Assembly: GCA_025351925.1 (NCBI GenBank)
Contig: JANXVC010000186.1
Coordinates: 1-58,728, forward strand
Direction: 5' to 3'
From: Rhodospirillales bacterium
GTDB taxonomy: Bacteria; Pseudomonadota; Alphaproteobacteria; Acetobacterales; Acetobacteraceae
DNA length: 58,728 bases
Below, piece by piece: positions 8,887 through 17,924 of the stretch; the first letter of the stretch is position 1, and each line of letters starts with the position of its first letter. Under the pieces are notes generated by a model. It saw only the letters and a program-made list of their open reading frames with translations, had not been told where the DNA came from and searched no databases. Position numbers and translations under genes: made by a program.

Positions 8887-10184
8887 GACGGTTTTCGACG
8901 ACGGACGCCGATTTTGCCGAGGGCTTCCGCAGCCTGCTGCTGGAGAGCCGCGACACGACCGCCCGGGTCGATGGCGTGGTCGCTGCGATCATCGCCGCCG
9001 TACGGGACCGCGGCGACGCGGCGCTGTGCGAATACACTCTGGCTTTTGACCGTCAAGACCTTACGCCGGCGACCCTACGCGTCTCGCCCGAAGAGATTGC
9101 CGAGGCCTCGGCCGCTATCCCGCACGAGCTGGCAGCCGCGCTCGATCTCGCGGCTCAGCGCATCGAGGCGTTCCATCGCGCGCAGATGCCTGCCGACCTG
9201 CAGATGCAGGACGCGGCCGGGCTGACCCTCGGCATGCGCTGGGGGGCGCTCGACGCAGTCGGGCTGTATGTCCCGGGCGGCAAGGCGGCCTATCCGTCTT
9301 CGGTGCTGATGAACGCCCTGCCCGCCCGTGTCGCCGGCGTCGGACGCATCGCCATGTGCGTGCCCTGCCCCGGCGGCGTGCTGAACCCCCTAGTGCTGGC
9401 CGCAGCCCGGCGCGCCGGCGTCACAGAGATCTACCGTATCGGCGGCGCGCAAGCCGTCGCGGCGCTGGCTTACGGCACTGCCAGCATCGCCGCCGTGGAC
9501 CGCGTTGTCGGGCCCGGCAACGCCTACGTCGCCGAGGCCAAGCGTCAGGTGTTCGGCCGCGTCGGTATCGACAGCATCGCTGGGCCATCCGAGGTGGTCA
9601 TCCTCGCCGACGCCGCCAATGATCCGCGGCACGTGGCGGTGGACCTGCTCGCGCAGGCCGAGCATGACGAGGCGGCCCAGAGCATCCTGATTACCACCGA
9701 TATAGGCTTCGCCGACGCCGTGGCACGGGCCGTTGAGGCGGAGCTGCCGACCCTCCCGCGCCACGCCATCGCTGGCGCGAGCTGGCGGGATCACGGCGCC
9801 GTCATTCTGGCTCGTGACTGGAACGAAGCTGTGGCGCTCACCAACGACTTGGCACCCGAGCACCTGCAGATCATGGTGGCTGACCCAAAGACGCTGTTCT
9901 CCCAAATCCGCCACGCTGGGGCGGCGTTCCTTGGCCGCAACTGTCCCGAGGCGGTCGGCGACTACGTGGCTGGTCCCAACCACGTGCTGCCGACCGGACG
10001 GACGTCGCGCTTCGCCTCGGGTCTGTCGGTGTTCGATTTCCTGAAGCGCACCACCTGGGTCATGGCGGACCGTGCCGCGCTTGGAGAAGTCGGCCCGGCG
10101 GCCGTTGCGCTGGCCGAGGCCGAGGGGCTGCAGGCGCATGCCCGGAGCGTTGCATTGCGCCTGGGCCAGACCGCTGCGACTTGA
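8883..10184 (+). CDS. hisD: histidinol dehydrogenase
   Basis: 433 residues, full length. It performs the last two NAD-dependent oxidations of histidine synthesis, L-histidinol to L-histidine. Signatures include GLYVPGGKAAYPSSVLMN, GNAYVAEAKRQVFG, IAGPSEVVILAD and the zinc/catalytic segment LLAQAEHDEAAQ. The C-terminal VFDFLKRTTW is also conserved. Its ATG overlaps the hisG stop, so the two are one operon. The gap of 74 bases to infA leaves room for a separate promoter. Confidence 0.97.
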   Translation: MRRFSTTDADFAEGFRSLLLESRDTTARVDGVVAAIIAAVRDRGDAALCEYTLAFDRQDLTPATLRVSPEEIAEASAAIPHELAAALDLAAQRIEAFHRAQMPADLQMQDAAGLTLGMRWGALDAVGLYVPGGKAAYPSSVLMNALPARVAGVGRIAMCVPCPGGVLNPLVLAAARRAGVTEIYRIGGAQAVAALAYGTASIAAVDRVVGPGNAYVAEAKRQVFGRVGIDSIAGPSEVVILADAANDPRHVAVDLLAQAEHDEAAQSILITTDIGFADAVARAVEAELPTLPRHAIAGASWRDHGAVILARDWNEAVALTNDLAPEHLQIMVADPKTLFSQIRHAGAAFLGRNCPEAVGDYVAGPNHVLPTGRTSRFASGLSVFDFLKRTTWVMADRAALGEVGPAAVALAEAEGLQAHARSVALRLGQTAAT

Positions 10185-10258
10185 CCCAGTGACCAGCCGT
10201 CATCACATTCCGGCTAGAAATCAATTTTAAATATTGTTGCAATTTATCAAGGAACCTG

Positions 10259-10477
10259 ATGTCCAAAGAAGACATGATCGAATTTAGCGGGACGGTGTTG
10301 GAGCTGCTTCCCAACGCCATGTTTCGTGTGAAGCTCGACAACGAACACAGCATCCTCGCGCATACCTCGGGGAAGATGCGCAAAAACCGTATCCGCGTGC
10401 TGGCTGGGGATCGGGTGAACGTCGAGATGACGCCGTATGACTTGTCCAAGGGCCGGATCACGTTCCGCTTCAAGTAG
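10259..10477 (+). CDS. infA: translation initiation factor IF-1
   Basis: 72 residues, exactly the usual IF-1 length: a single S1/OB-fold domain ([46 protein letters not shown]). It binds the ribosomal A site during initiation. The ATG follows AAGGAA by 6 bases, and an AT-rich stretch before it (10215-10250) may carry a promoter. The maf gene starts 26 bases downstream. Confidence 0.98.
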   Translation: MSKEDMIEFSGTVLELLPNAMFRVKLDNEHSILAHTSGKMRKNRIRVLAGDRVNVEMTPYDLSKGRITFRFK

Positions 10478-10503
10478 GGCGCCCCTCGCCCAGCGGGCCA
10501 GTG

Positions 10504-11088
10504 ATGGTCCACTCAGCATCCGCGCCGTTGATTCTAGCCTCGGCCAGCCCGCGCCGGCTCGCGCTGCTGGCGCAGATCGGGGTTAGCCCGGACCGCGTCC
10601 TGGCACCCGACATCGATGAGACGCCGCACCGGAACGAGGCTCCCCGCCTGTATGCGGCGCGCATGGCGCTTGAGAAGGCACACAGGAGTGCGGAACCTGG
10701 CGCCTTTGTCCTGGCGGCCGACACGGTGGTGGCGCTGGGCAGCCGCATCATGCCAAAGGCCGCCGACCGCGAGGACGTGCGCGCCTGCATGGCCCTGCTA
10801 TCCGGCCGGCGGCATCATGTGCTGACAGCACTGACGCTGATCGGTCCGGACGGGCGCGTCGGCAATCGTCTTTCCAACAGCGTCGTCGCATTTTCCCGTA
10901 TCGCGCCCGCGCAGCTCGACGCCTATGCGGCTTCCGACGAGGGCGTGGGCAAAGCCGGCGGCTACGCTATCCAGGGCCGTGCCGCGGGGTTCGCCCGCTT
11001 TCTGTCTGGCAGCTATAGCGGCGTGGTTGGTCTGCCGCTGTTCGAGGTGGCACAGCTGTTGCGCGGACGCGGCTATCCGGTGCCGTGA
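10504..11088 (+). CDS. maf: Maf-family nucleoside triphosphate pyrophosphatase
   Basis: About 194 residues. Maf/YceF/YhdE proteins hydrolyse non-canonical or methylated NTPs to monophosphates, a pool-cleaning role. The three signature motifs are present: LASASPRRLALLAQIG at the N-terminus, DETPHRNEAP, and VLAADTVVALG with the catalytic Asp. KAGGYAIQGRAAGFARFLSG completes the pocket. GTG 10501 directly before ATG 10504 is an equally possible start. It overlaps the next gene by 4 bases (GTGA). Confidence 0.93.
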   Translation: MVHSASAPLILASASPRRLALLAQIGVSPDRVLAPDIDETPHRNEAPRLYAARMALEKAHRSAEPGAFVLAADTVVALGSRIMPKAADREDVRACMALLSGRRHHVLTALTLIGPDGRVGNRLSNSVVAFSRIAPAQLDAYAASDEGVGKAGGYAIQGRAAGFARFLSGSYSGVVGLPLFEVAQLLRGRGYPVP

Positions 11089-12203
11089 GCGCGCACATCC
11101 TGGTCGCGTGCAGCCCCGGCGAGCTGCGGGTGGCGGCGGTGCAGGACGGCGCGCTGCTCGACTATGCATTGTGGCGGCCGGGCTGCCCGGATGGCATGGG
11201 CGATCTGTATCGTGGGCGGGTCGCCGCTTGCATGCCCGCCATGGCCGGCGCGTTCGTGGCGCTGCCGGGCGCCGAGGGCTTCCTGCCGGACAGCGAGGGC
11301 GCCGACGCGCTGTCGGACGGCATGGCCGTAGCCGTGCGCATCACCCGATCGGCCCAGGGCGGCAAGGGCCCGCGCCTTACTGCCCGGGTCTCCGACGCCG
11401 ACCGGGCGCTGGCCGGCGCCGGGCCGCCCGCGTTGCTGACCCGTGGACCCGGCGCTGTCGAGCGGCTAGCCGCGTTGCACCCTTCCGCGCCCATACGGAT
11501 CGACGATCCCGGCATGGTCGCGGCGCTGCGGCCATTGCTGGGGGAGCGGCTCGCGGTGGGCGCCGTGCTGGACGACGAGCTTGCCGGCTGGATCGACGCG
11601 CTGGCCGACAGCAGCGTCGATCTGCCCGGCGGCATGCGCGCGAGCATCCATCCCACGCCGGCCTTGATCGCCATCGACGTGGACGCGGGCGGCGCCAGTG
11701 CCGACCGGCGGCCCAAGCGCACCGCGCAGGCGGCGGCGAACCGCGCCATGCTGCCCGCATTGGCTCGGCAAATTCGGCTGCGCAACCTATCCGGCGCGAT
11801 CGTGGTGGACGTGGCTGGGCTGGCGCTGCGTCACCGGACCGTCCTCGCGCCGGACTTCGTGACGGCGCTGGCCTCCGACCCCGCCCAACCGCGGTTCCTC
11901 GGGTTCTCGGCGCTCGGCCTGGCGGAGATCATGCGGCCCCGCAGGCATCCGCCGCTGCACGAGCTGCTGGCCGGGCCGCATGCGGCGGGCCTTTCAGCGC
12001 TGCGGGCGATCATGCATGCCGCGTGCGCCGAACCCTCGGCAGCTTTCCGGTTGCGCGCTGCCCCGGATGTCGCAGCGGCCCTCGCGGCAGACCGGGTTGC
12101 TCTGCCCGACCTTGCGCGGCGCACCGGGCGTCCCCTGATGGTGGCGTCCGACCCGTCTCTGCCGCCGGGCCGTACTGCGATCGAAAGGACAGCCCGTGAC
12201 TGA
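11085..12203 (+). CDS. compact ribonuclease E/G-like protein
   Basis: 372 residues, starting GTG over the maf stop. The N-terminus LVACSPGELRVAAVQDG, then GDLYRGRVAACMPAMAGAFV, aligns with the S1-containing start of RNase G. IAIDVDAGGAS and GAIVVDVAGLA correspond to the two Asp-bearing catalytic strands of RNase E/G. It is shorter than E. coli RNase G (489 residues), has no CPxC zinc-link motif, and the central domain looks reduced. Its place between maf and yacG is the standard alphaproteobacterial context. It probably processes RNA 5' ends, but the reductions leave its activity uncertain. Confidence 0.82.
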   Translation: MSAHILVACSPGELRVAAVQDGALLDYALWRPGCPDGMGDLYRGRVAACMPAMAGAFVALPGAEGFLPDSEGADALSDGMAVAVRITRSAQGGKGPRLTARVSDADRALAGAGPPALLTRGPGAVERLAALHPSAPIRIDDPGMVAALRPLLGERLAVGAVLDDELAGWIDALADSSVDLPGGMRASIHPTPALIAIDVDAGGASADRRPKRTAQAAANRAMLPALARQIRLRNLSGAIVVDVAGLALRHRTVLAPDFVTALASDPAQPRFLGFSALGLAEIMRPRRHPPLHELLAGPHAAGLSALRAIMHAACAEPSAAFRLRAAPDVAAALAADRVALPDLARRTGRPLMVASDPSLPPGRTAIERTARD

Positions 12204-12432
12204 ACCGTCGTCGCCAAGATCATCTCCCCCCTGCCCGATCTGCGGCAGGCCAGTTCCTACCGAGGGTGCGCAGGCGGCTCGGCTGCGCCCGTTCTGCTCG
12301 GTCCGGTGCGCCGAAGTTGACCTGGGCCGCTGGTTCGGCGGCGCCTACGCGATCCCCGGCCCACCGCCCGAGCTGGACGAGGACCCGCCGGACAGCAGTC
12401 CGGGAATGCCGGACGTCACATATCGGACCTGA
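12196..12432 (+). CDS. yacG: DNA gyrase inhibitor / zinc-binding protein YacG
   Basis: 78 residues with the YacG zinc ribbon: CPICGRPVP followed by FCSVRCAEVDLGRWFGGAYA. YacG binds one zinc through four cysteines and in E. coli inhibits DNA gyrase. The C-terminal tail is acidic and Pro-rich, typical for the family. The GTG start overlaps the RNase-like gene by 8 bases, and tRNA-Phe lies 77 bases downstream, a conserved neighbour. Confidence 0.92.
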   Translation: MTEPSSPRSSPPCPICGRPVPTEGAQAARLRPFCSVRCAEVDLGRWFGGAYAIPGPPPELDEDPPDSSPGMPDVTYRT

Positions 12433-12509
12433 GCGGCCGGGCGGGCTTGATCCGCGGGATCGGCTGGGGTAGCAAGCCGCTCCGGCGGACTGGCTTCGGT
12501 CCGGTCAGG

Positions 12510-12585
12510 GCCCAGGTAGCTCAGCTGGTAGAGCATGCGACTGAAAATCGCAGTGTCGGCGGTTCGACTCCGTCCCTGGGCACCA
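12510..12585 (+). tRNA. tRNA-Phe(GAA)
   Basis: Complete cloverleaf. Acceptor GCCCAGG/CCTGGGC, D-arm GCTC...GAGC, anticodon stem TGCGA/TCGCA with loop CTGAAAA (anticodon GAA), T-arm GGCGG/CCGTC, and encoded CCA at 12583-12585. Confidence 0.97.
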
Positions 12586-12614
12586 TTCTTTCCTATTAGA
12601 CGATAGATGGCTTC

Positions 12615-13217
12615 ATGGTCCGCAACCTGCTGAAATACGGTGTCCTTGCGCTGTCGCTGGTCAGCAGCCTGGACGCTGCCGCGCAGACGACCCGCCGGGT
12701 TCGCGGCACTGTCGAACGGCTCGACGGCGACACGCTGATCGTGCAGTCCCGCCAGGGCGAGGCGCTGCGGATCGACCTGGCGCCAAACTTCACCGTAGGC
12801 GCATTGAGCAAGGGTGACCTGTCGGCTGTGCAGCCCGGCGCCTATGTCGGAATCGTCAGCACCGGTCCGCGCGACCGGATGCGCGCCGCTGTCGTCACCG
12901 TGTTCCCCGAAGGTGCGTCGCGCGCCAATGAGGGTCAGTTCGCCTGGGACACTCTGCCGAACAGCTTGATGACCAACGCGCCTGTCGAGTCCGAGGTGAC
13001 CGGCAAGAATGGTCACGAGCTGATGGTATCGGTCAAAGGCGAGAAGCTGGCCGTCGAGGTGCCGTCCGACGCGATCATCGCCGTCACCACGGCGGGCAGT
13101 CCGGCGATGGTGACGCCAGAGTCGAAGGTGATCGTATTTGCACAGATGACGGAAAACGGCGCGTTGTCGGCGTCCCGCGTCAATGTCGGCCGCGACGGCT
13201 TTACGCCGCCGATGTAA
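12615..13217 (+). CDS. exported protein of unknown function
   Basis: 200 residues. The N-terminal MVRNLLKYGVLALSLVSSLD up to AAA-QT is a clear signal peptide. The mature part is a small beta-rich protein with two similar units (RVRGTVERLDGDTLIVQSRQ near residue 28 and VTGKNGHELMVSVKGEKLAV near 130), as in OB-like/DUF5666-type periplasmic proteins. No catalytic motif or cysteine is seen. Its last 17 bases overlap the convergent acetyltransferase gene. No function is assigned. Confidence 0.75.
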   Translation: MVRNLLKYGVLALSLVSSLDAAAQTTRRVRGTVERLDGDTLIVQSRQGEALRIDLAPNFTVGALSKGDLSAVQPGAYVGIVSTGPRDRMRAAVVTVFPEGASRANEGQFAWDTLPNSLMTNAPVESEVTGKNGHELMVSVKGEKLAVEVPSDAIIAVTTAGSPAMVTPESKVIVFAQMTENGALSASRVNVGRDGFTPPM

Positions 13218-13914
13218 ACCCCGCCCTGATCTCGGCCAGACCGCGCCGGGCAGTGCCGTCCGGCGCAAAGTTGGCGGGATCTAGCCAGGCCAGTAATGCA
13301 TCTCGACAGGGCGGCCACTCGTCGCCGACGATGCTGAAATAAGCGGTGTCCCGCAGACGCGCCTTCATGACGTATTGTGCCCGCAGCATGCCTTCGTAGG
13401 TAAAGCCAAGCCGCTCCGCCGCCCGTCGTGACGGCGCATTCAGTGCGTTGCACTTCCAGACCAATCTACGGTAGCCGAGGTCGTCGGCCGCGAGCCGCAG
13501 AAGCATGAACATCGCCTCTGTCGAAGCGCGGGTGCGCTGCATGCGCGGCGCGAACCAGATGTGACCAAGCTCGATCGCCGCATGGGCCGGCTGTATGTCC
13601 ATCAGCGTGAGCCAGCCCGAAACGATGCCGGTCGAGACCGGGCGCACCGCCCAGGCCATCGGGTCATGCGTGCTGGCGAAGCCTGTGACGAAGACCGCCA
13701 TCGCGTCAGCGGAGGCGAACGGGCCATAGCCCATGTAGTCCCAACTGCTGTCCGCCGCCGGGTCCTGCTGCGTGGCCTCCCAAAGCTCCTCGGCATGGCG
13801 GCGGTGCAGCGGCTCGAGCACCACGGACTGGCCGCGCAGCGTGATGCGGGCCGGCAGCGGGCGTGGTGTGGGATCGACGGGTATTCCAAGCGGGCGATCG
13901 GTCATGTCCGGCAT
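13201..13914 (-). CDS. GNAT-family N-acetyltransferase (RimJ/RimL-like)
   Basis: 237 residues. The fold order is recognisable: VVLEPLHRRHAEELWEA at the N-terminus, IELGHIWFAPRMQRTRASTE at the acetyl-CoA pyrophosphate site, then CNALNAPSRRAAERLGF and TYEGMLRAQYVMK, all typical of the RimJ/RimL/YjaB-like group that acetylates protein N-termini or small amines. It uses acetyl-CoA in the cytosol; the substrate is unknown. It converges on the exported-protein gene with a short overlap. Confidence 0.9.
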   Translation of the reverse strand: MPDMTDRPLGIPVDPTPRPLPARITLRGQSVVLEPLHRRHAEELWEATQQDPAADSSWDYMGYGPFASADAMAVFVTGFASTHDPMAWAVRPVSTGIVSGWLTLMDIQPAHAAIELGHIWFAPRMQRTRASTEAMFMLLRLAADDLGYRRLVWKCNALNAPSRRAAERLGFTYEGMLRAQYVMKARLRDTAYFSIVGDEWPPCRDALLAWLDPANFAPDGTARRGLAEIRAGFTSAA

Positions 13915-14062
13915 CTTGCCATCGCTGGCACCCCGACGCGCGGCCTAATTCGCTGACGGCCCCACTGATTTGCCGGTTCGCTACGCACCACTTTGTTTTG
14001 TGATGCATAGTCCGCATTGCCAAAAGTGGGTTCCCAGGACTTGCCTGGCAGTGGAGGCTACC

Positions 14063-15653
14063 ATGAAACGATGGGCATCCGTGGCGGCATCCGTGGCGGC
14101 GCTGGCGTTGCCAGCAATCGGACGGGCACAGTCCAGCCGATTGCTGAAATTCGTCCCGCAGGCCGACTTGGCCGTGCTCGACCCCGTCTGGACCAGCGCC
14201 TACGTAACCCGCAACCACGGCTACCTCGTGTTTGACACACTCTACGGCCAGGCCGGGCCGGAGGGCGGCTACAGGGCGACGCCATAGATGGTGGCCGGGC
14301 ACGTCATCGAGGACGACGGCAAGACCTGGAAGCTGACGTTGCGCGACGGGCTGCTGTTCCACGACAGGCAGCCAGTGCTCGCGCGCGACTGCGTTGCCTC
14401 CATCCGACGCTGGGAAGCACGCGACGCGCTCGGATAGGCTCTGCTGCAGCGCATCGATGAGATCTCCGCACCTGACGATCGCACAATCCAGTTTCGCCTC
14501 AAGAAGCCCTTCCCGTTATTGCCGGATGCTCTCGGCAAGACGGCCAGCAACATGTGCGCGATCATGCCGGAGCGGCTGGCCGCCACGGAACCGTTCAAGC
14601 GGGTGACCGAGATGGTCGGCAGCGGCCCCTACCGCTTCAAAGCAGACGAGCGGGTGCAGGGCTCGCGCTTCGTCTACGAGCGCTTTCAGGACTACAAGCC
14701 GCGCGAGGATGGCGGCGCTCCGGAGTGGACCTCGGGACCCAAGGTCGCGCACTTTGACCGGGTCGAGTGGCACGTCATTCCCGACCCGGCAACTGCGGCG
14801 GCGGCGTTGCAGCGGGGCGAGATGGACGGATGGGAATTGCCGATCAGCGACTTGCTGCCGATGCTCGAACGCGACCGCAAGCTCAAGCTGGAAACCGTCT
14901 ACGACACCGGCTTCTGCATGCTGATGCGGCCCAACCACCTCATCCCGCCTTTCGACAACCCAGCAGTGCGGCGTGCGCTCCTGGGCGTCGTCGACCAGAC
15001 GGAGGCCATGATCGCGGCGATGGGCGAAGACCCCGCGCTACGGAAAGTGCCGTGCGGCTTCTTCCCGCCGGGCTCGCCGATGGCCAGCGACGCCGGGATG
15101 GCGGTGCTGGACGGCAAGCGCGACTACGACCGGGCCGAGCGGGACCTGCAAGCGGCGGGCTACGAGGGCGAGAAGATCGCTCTGATGGTCCCTACCGATT
15201 ATCCGCTTGCGAAGGCCGCATGCGACGTTTCCGCCGACATGATGAAGCGGGCCGGCATGAACGTGGACTACCAAGCGGTCGATTGGGGGCACGGTGGTGC
15301 AGCGGCGCGCCAACAAAAGCCCTCCCGCCCAGGGCGGTTGGAACGCGCTCTGCACCTTCTTCTCCGGAGGCGACTTCTTCACCCCGGCCACCCACCTGCC
15401 GCTGAGCGGCAACGGCGACCGGGCCTGGTTCGGGTGGCCAGCCAGCCCCAAAATCGAGGCGTTGCGGGACCAATGGTTCGACGCGCCCGACCCGACCGCG
15501 CAGAAGCGGATCGCGGCCGAACTCCAGGCACAGGCTTTTGAGGACGTGCCTTACCTTCCGCTCGGCCTCTACTATACTCCTAGCGCTTACCGTGCCGACC
15601 TGACCAGGGTCCTGCACGGCTTCCCGATCTTCTGGAACATGCTGCGGACATAA
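14063..15653 (+). pseudogene. family 5 extracellular solute-binding protein (DppA-like), interrupted
   Basis: About 530 codons that together read as a complete peptide/nickel-type ABC substrate-binding protein: signal peptide, LKFVPQADLAVLDPVWTSAY, WKLTLRDGLLFHD, KPFPLLPDALGKTA, and the C-terminal LGLYYTPSAYRADLTRVLHG. Three lesions break it: TAG at 14285-14287, TAG at 14435-14437, and a +1 shift in the G5 run at 15285-15289, where W-G-T-V-V needs only four G. Both stops sit where Gln (CAG) would be expected. The downstream part stays open from 14519. Without the lesions it would bind oligopeptides or similar ligands in the periplasm. No permease genes adjoin it. Confidence 0.85.
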
Positions 15654-15695
15654 ACAGTTAGGTGGGCCGGAATACCGGTCCCGGCCCATCGATGG

Positions 15696-15884
15696 CTATT
15701 TGGCCAGCATGGCAGCAGCAGGTGCGGCAACGGGATGCACGGACGCAATCGGCTTGAGCACGCGGTGCCGCAGCGTCGTAGCATGATGGCCCGGAGCGAG
15801 CGCCGCGGTGTGGCTTTGCGCCAGGGCCGGCAACGCCAGCGTGCCCATGAGCGCGGTGGCGAGCATCAGGCGAGAGATGGTCAT
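15696..15884 (-). CDS. small exported peptide of unknown function
   Basis: 62 residues starting MTISRLMLATALMGTLALPA, a strong signal peptide with cleavage likely after ALA. The mature part of about 38 residues is His/Ala-rich (several H, no Cys). GGAC about 7 bases upstream could be the ribosome site. It is read toward the pseudogene end and away from prpE. It may be a real small secreted protein or a chance frame. Confidence 0.45.
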   Translation of the reverse strand: MTISRLMLATALMGTLALPALAQSHTAALAPGHHATTLRHRVLKPIASVHPVAAPAAAMLAK

Positions 15885-16028
15885 CGGAACAGGTCCTTCG
15901 GTCGCCAGCGTCATTGCCAGCACCTTTAATGAAGCGTCTGTTCAAGGCGCCAGAAGGGCGTGATCATGGCTCCATGAAGGCGCATTACTCGAGGCGCACC
16001 ATGATACCAGGCACCGCGGAGCCCAACC

Positions 16029-17924
16029 ATGACCAAGACCGAACCGACCAGCTCCTACCCAGCAGCTTATGCAAGCTGGCAGGCCGATCCCGAGGCGTGG
16101 TGGGCCCAGGCGGCTGAAGGCATCACCTGGACCCGCCGCTGGGACCGGGCCTTCGACCAACAGCTCGGCGTAGCCGGCCAATGGTTCGCCGGCGGCACGC
16201 TCAACGTGGCAGAAAACTGCCTAGACCGGCACGTGGACGCCGGCCGCGGCGAACAGGCGGCGTTGATCTGGGACAGCCCGATGGCTGGCGAGATCCAGTC
16301 GTTCACCTACACTGGGCTGCGCGACCGCGTAGCCCGCGTTGCCGGGGCGCTCGCAGCCCTGAACGTCCGACCCGGCGACCGCGTGGTGATCTACATGCCG
16401 ATGGTGCCGGAGGCAGTCATTGCGATGCTGGCCTGCGCGCGGCTGGGCGCAGTGCATTCCGTCGTGTTCGGCGGTTTCGCCGCCGCTGAGCTCGCCAAGC
16501 GCATCGAGGATGCCGAGCCGCGGGCGATCATCTCGGCATCCTGCGGCCTGGAGCCCGGCCGCATCGTGGCCTACAAGCCTCTGCTGGACGCCGCCATCGC
16601 CTTCAGCGCGCACAAGCCCGAGGCCTGCCTGATCCTGCAGCGCCCGATGCTGGCCGCCGCCATGTCGCCGGGCCGCGACCACGACTTTGCAGAGGCCGAG
16701 GCCGCCGCCACGCCGCACGCGCCCGTCCCGGTCCTCGCCACTGACCCGCTCTATATCCTCTATACCTCGGGGACCACGGGCAAGCCGAAAGGCGTGGTGC
16801 GCGACACCGGCGGCTATGCCGTCGCGCTGCAGATATCGATGCACATGATCTATGGCGCGCTGCCCGGCGACGTCTATTGGTGCGCCAGCGACGTCGGCTG
16901 GGTGGTCGGCCATTCCTACATCGTCTATGCGCCGCTGCTCGCCGGCTGCACGACGGTGCTATACGAGGGCAAGCCGGTCGGCACGCCCGACCCCGGCGCG
17001 TTCTGGCGCGTCTGTGCCCAGCACGGCGTGCGCGTGCTGTTCACCGCGCCCACCGCGCTGCGCGCCATCAAGCAGCAGGACCCGGACGGGCTGCACATGG
17101 CACGCTACGACCTCAGCGGCCTCGACGCGCTGTTCTTGGCTGGAGAGCGCTGTGACCCGCCGACCGCTCACTGGATCGCCGGCAAGCTCGGTCGGCCCGT
17201 CGTGGACCATTGGTGGCAGACCGAGACCGGCTGGCCGATCACCGCCGGGTTCCGCGGCTATGGTTTGTTCCCCTTCAAGCCCGGCGCCGGCGGACGCGCC
17301 TGCCCCGGCTATGACGTGCGCGCGCTGGACGACAGCGGCGTCCTGCTGCCGGCGGGTGAGACCGGCAACCTTGCCATCCGCCTGCCGCTGCCCCCGGGCT
17401 GCGCGCCGACGCTGTGGCGCAATGCGGAGGGGTTCCGCACGGCGTATCTGCTGGACTACCCCGGCTGGTATCGCACCGGCGACGCCGGACAGGTTGATCG
17501 GGACGGCGACGTCTGGGTCATGGGCCGCACCGACGATGTGATCAACGTCGCTGGGCACCGCCTGAGCACCGGCGCGATGGAGGAGGTGCTGGCAAGCCAT
17601 CCGGATGTGGCGGAGTGCGCCGTGGTGGGCGCGGCCGACGCGCTGAAGGGCCAGGTTCCGCTGGGCCTCGTGGTGCTGAAGGCCGGCGCGGACCGGGACC
17701 ATGCGACGGTCGCGAAGGAACTTGTGGCGCTGGTCCGCGAGCGCATTGGGCCGGTGGCGGCGTTCAAAGACGCCCGCGTGGTGGGGCGCCTGCCCAAGAC
17801 CCGCTCGGGCAAGATCCTGCGCAACAGCATACGCAAGCTGGCCGACGGCGACGACGCCCCTGCCCCGCCTACGATCGACGACCCGGCGATCCTCGACGAA
17901 ATCCGCGCCTTATTGTTTAAATAA
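16029..17924 (+). CDS. prpE: propionyl-CoA synthetase (propionate-CoA ligase)
   Basis: 631 residues, the length of PrpE. It adenylates propionate, or another short acyl, then forms the CoA thioester. The AMP-binding core reads YTSGTTGKPKGVVRDTGGYA (the Thr-Thr form and VVRD are PrpE-typical), followed by DHWWQTETGWPI and WYRTGDAG. The catalytic Lys is in RLPKTRSGKILRNS. The N-terminal domain starting YASWQADPEAWWAQAAEGI is the ACAS-N cap. Its 3' end overlaps the convergent yqaA-like gene by 8 bases. Confidence 0.93.
   Translation: MTKTEPTSSYPAAYASWQADPEAWWAQAAEGITWTRRWDRAFDQQLGVAGQWFAGGTLNVAENCLDRHVDAGRGEQAALIWDSPMAGEIQSFTYTGLRDRVARVAGALAALNVRPGDRVVIYMPMVPEAVIAMLACARLGAVHSVVFGGFAAAELAKRIEDAEPRAIISASCGLEPGRIVAYKPLLDAAIAFSAHKPEACLILQRPMLAAAMSPGRDHDFAEAEAAATPHAPVPVLATDPLYILYTSGTTGKPKGVVRDTGGYAVALQISMHMIYGALPGDVYWCASDVGWVVGHSYIVYAPLLAGCTTVLYEGKPVGTPDPGAFWRVCAQHGVRVLFTAPTALRAIKQQDPDGLHMARYDLSGLDALFLAGERCDPPTAHWIAGKLGRPVVDHWWQTETGWPITAGFRGYGLFPFKPGAGGRACPGYDVRALDDSGVLLPAGETGNLAIRLPLPPGCAPTLWRNAEGFRTAYLLDYPGWYRTGDAGQVDRDGDVWVMGRTDDVINVAGHRLSTGAMEEVLASHPDVAECAVVGAADALKGQVPLGLVVLKAGADRDHATVAKELVALVRERIGPVAAFKDARVVGRLPKTRSGKILRNSIRKLADGDDAPAPPTIDDPAILDEIRALLFK

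Noticed and set aside
10925-12199. 424-codon frame in the RNase E/G-like gene
   Set aside because: It lies in a shifted frame of the same strand and is extremely Arg/Gly-rich; the RNase-like frame carries the conserved motifs and overlaps maf and yacG properly.
14285-14437. Programmed amber read-through in the solute-binding protein gene
   Set aside because: A separate frameshift in the same gene makes decay or sequencing error far more likely.
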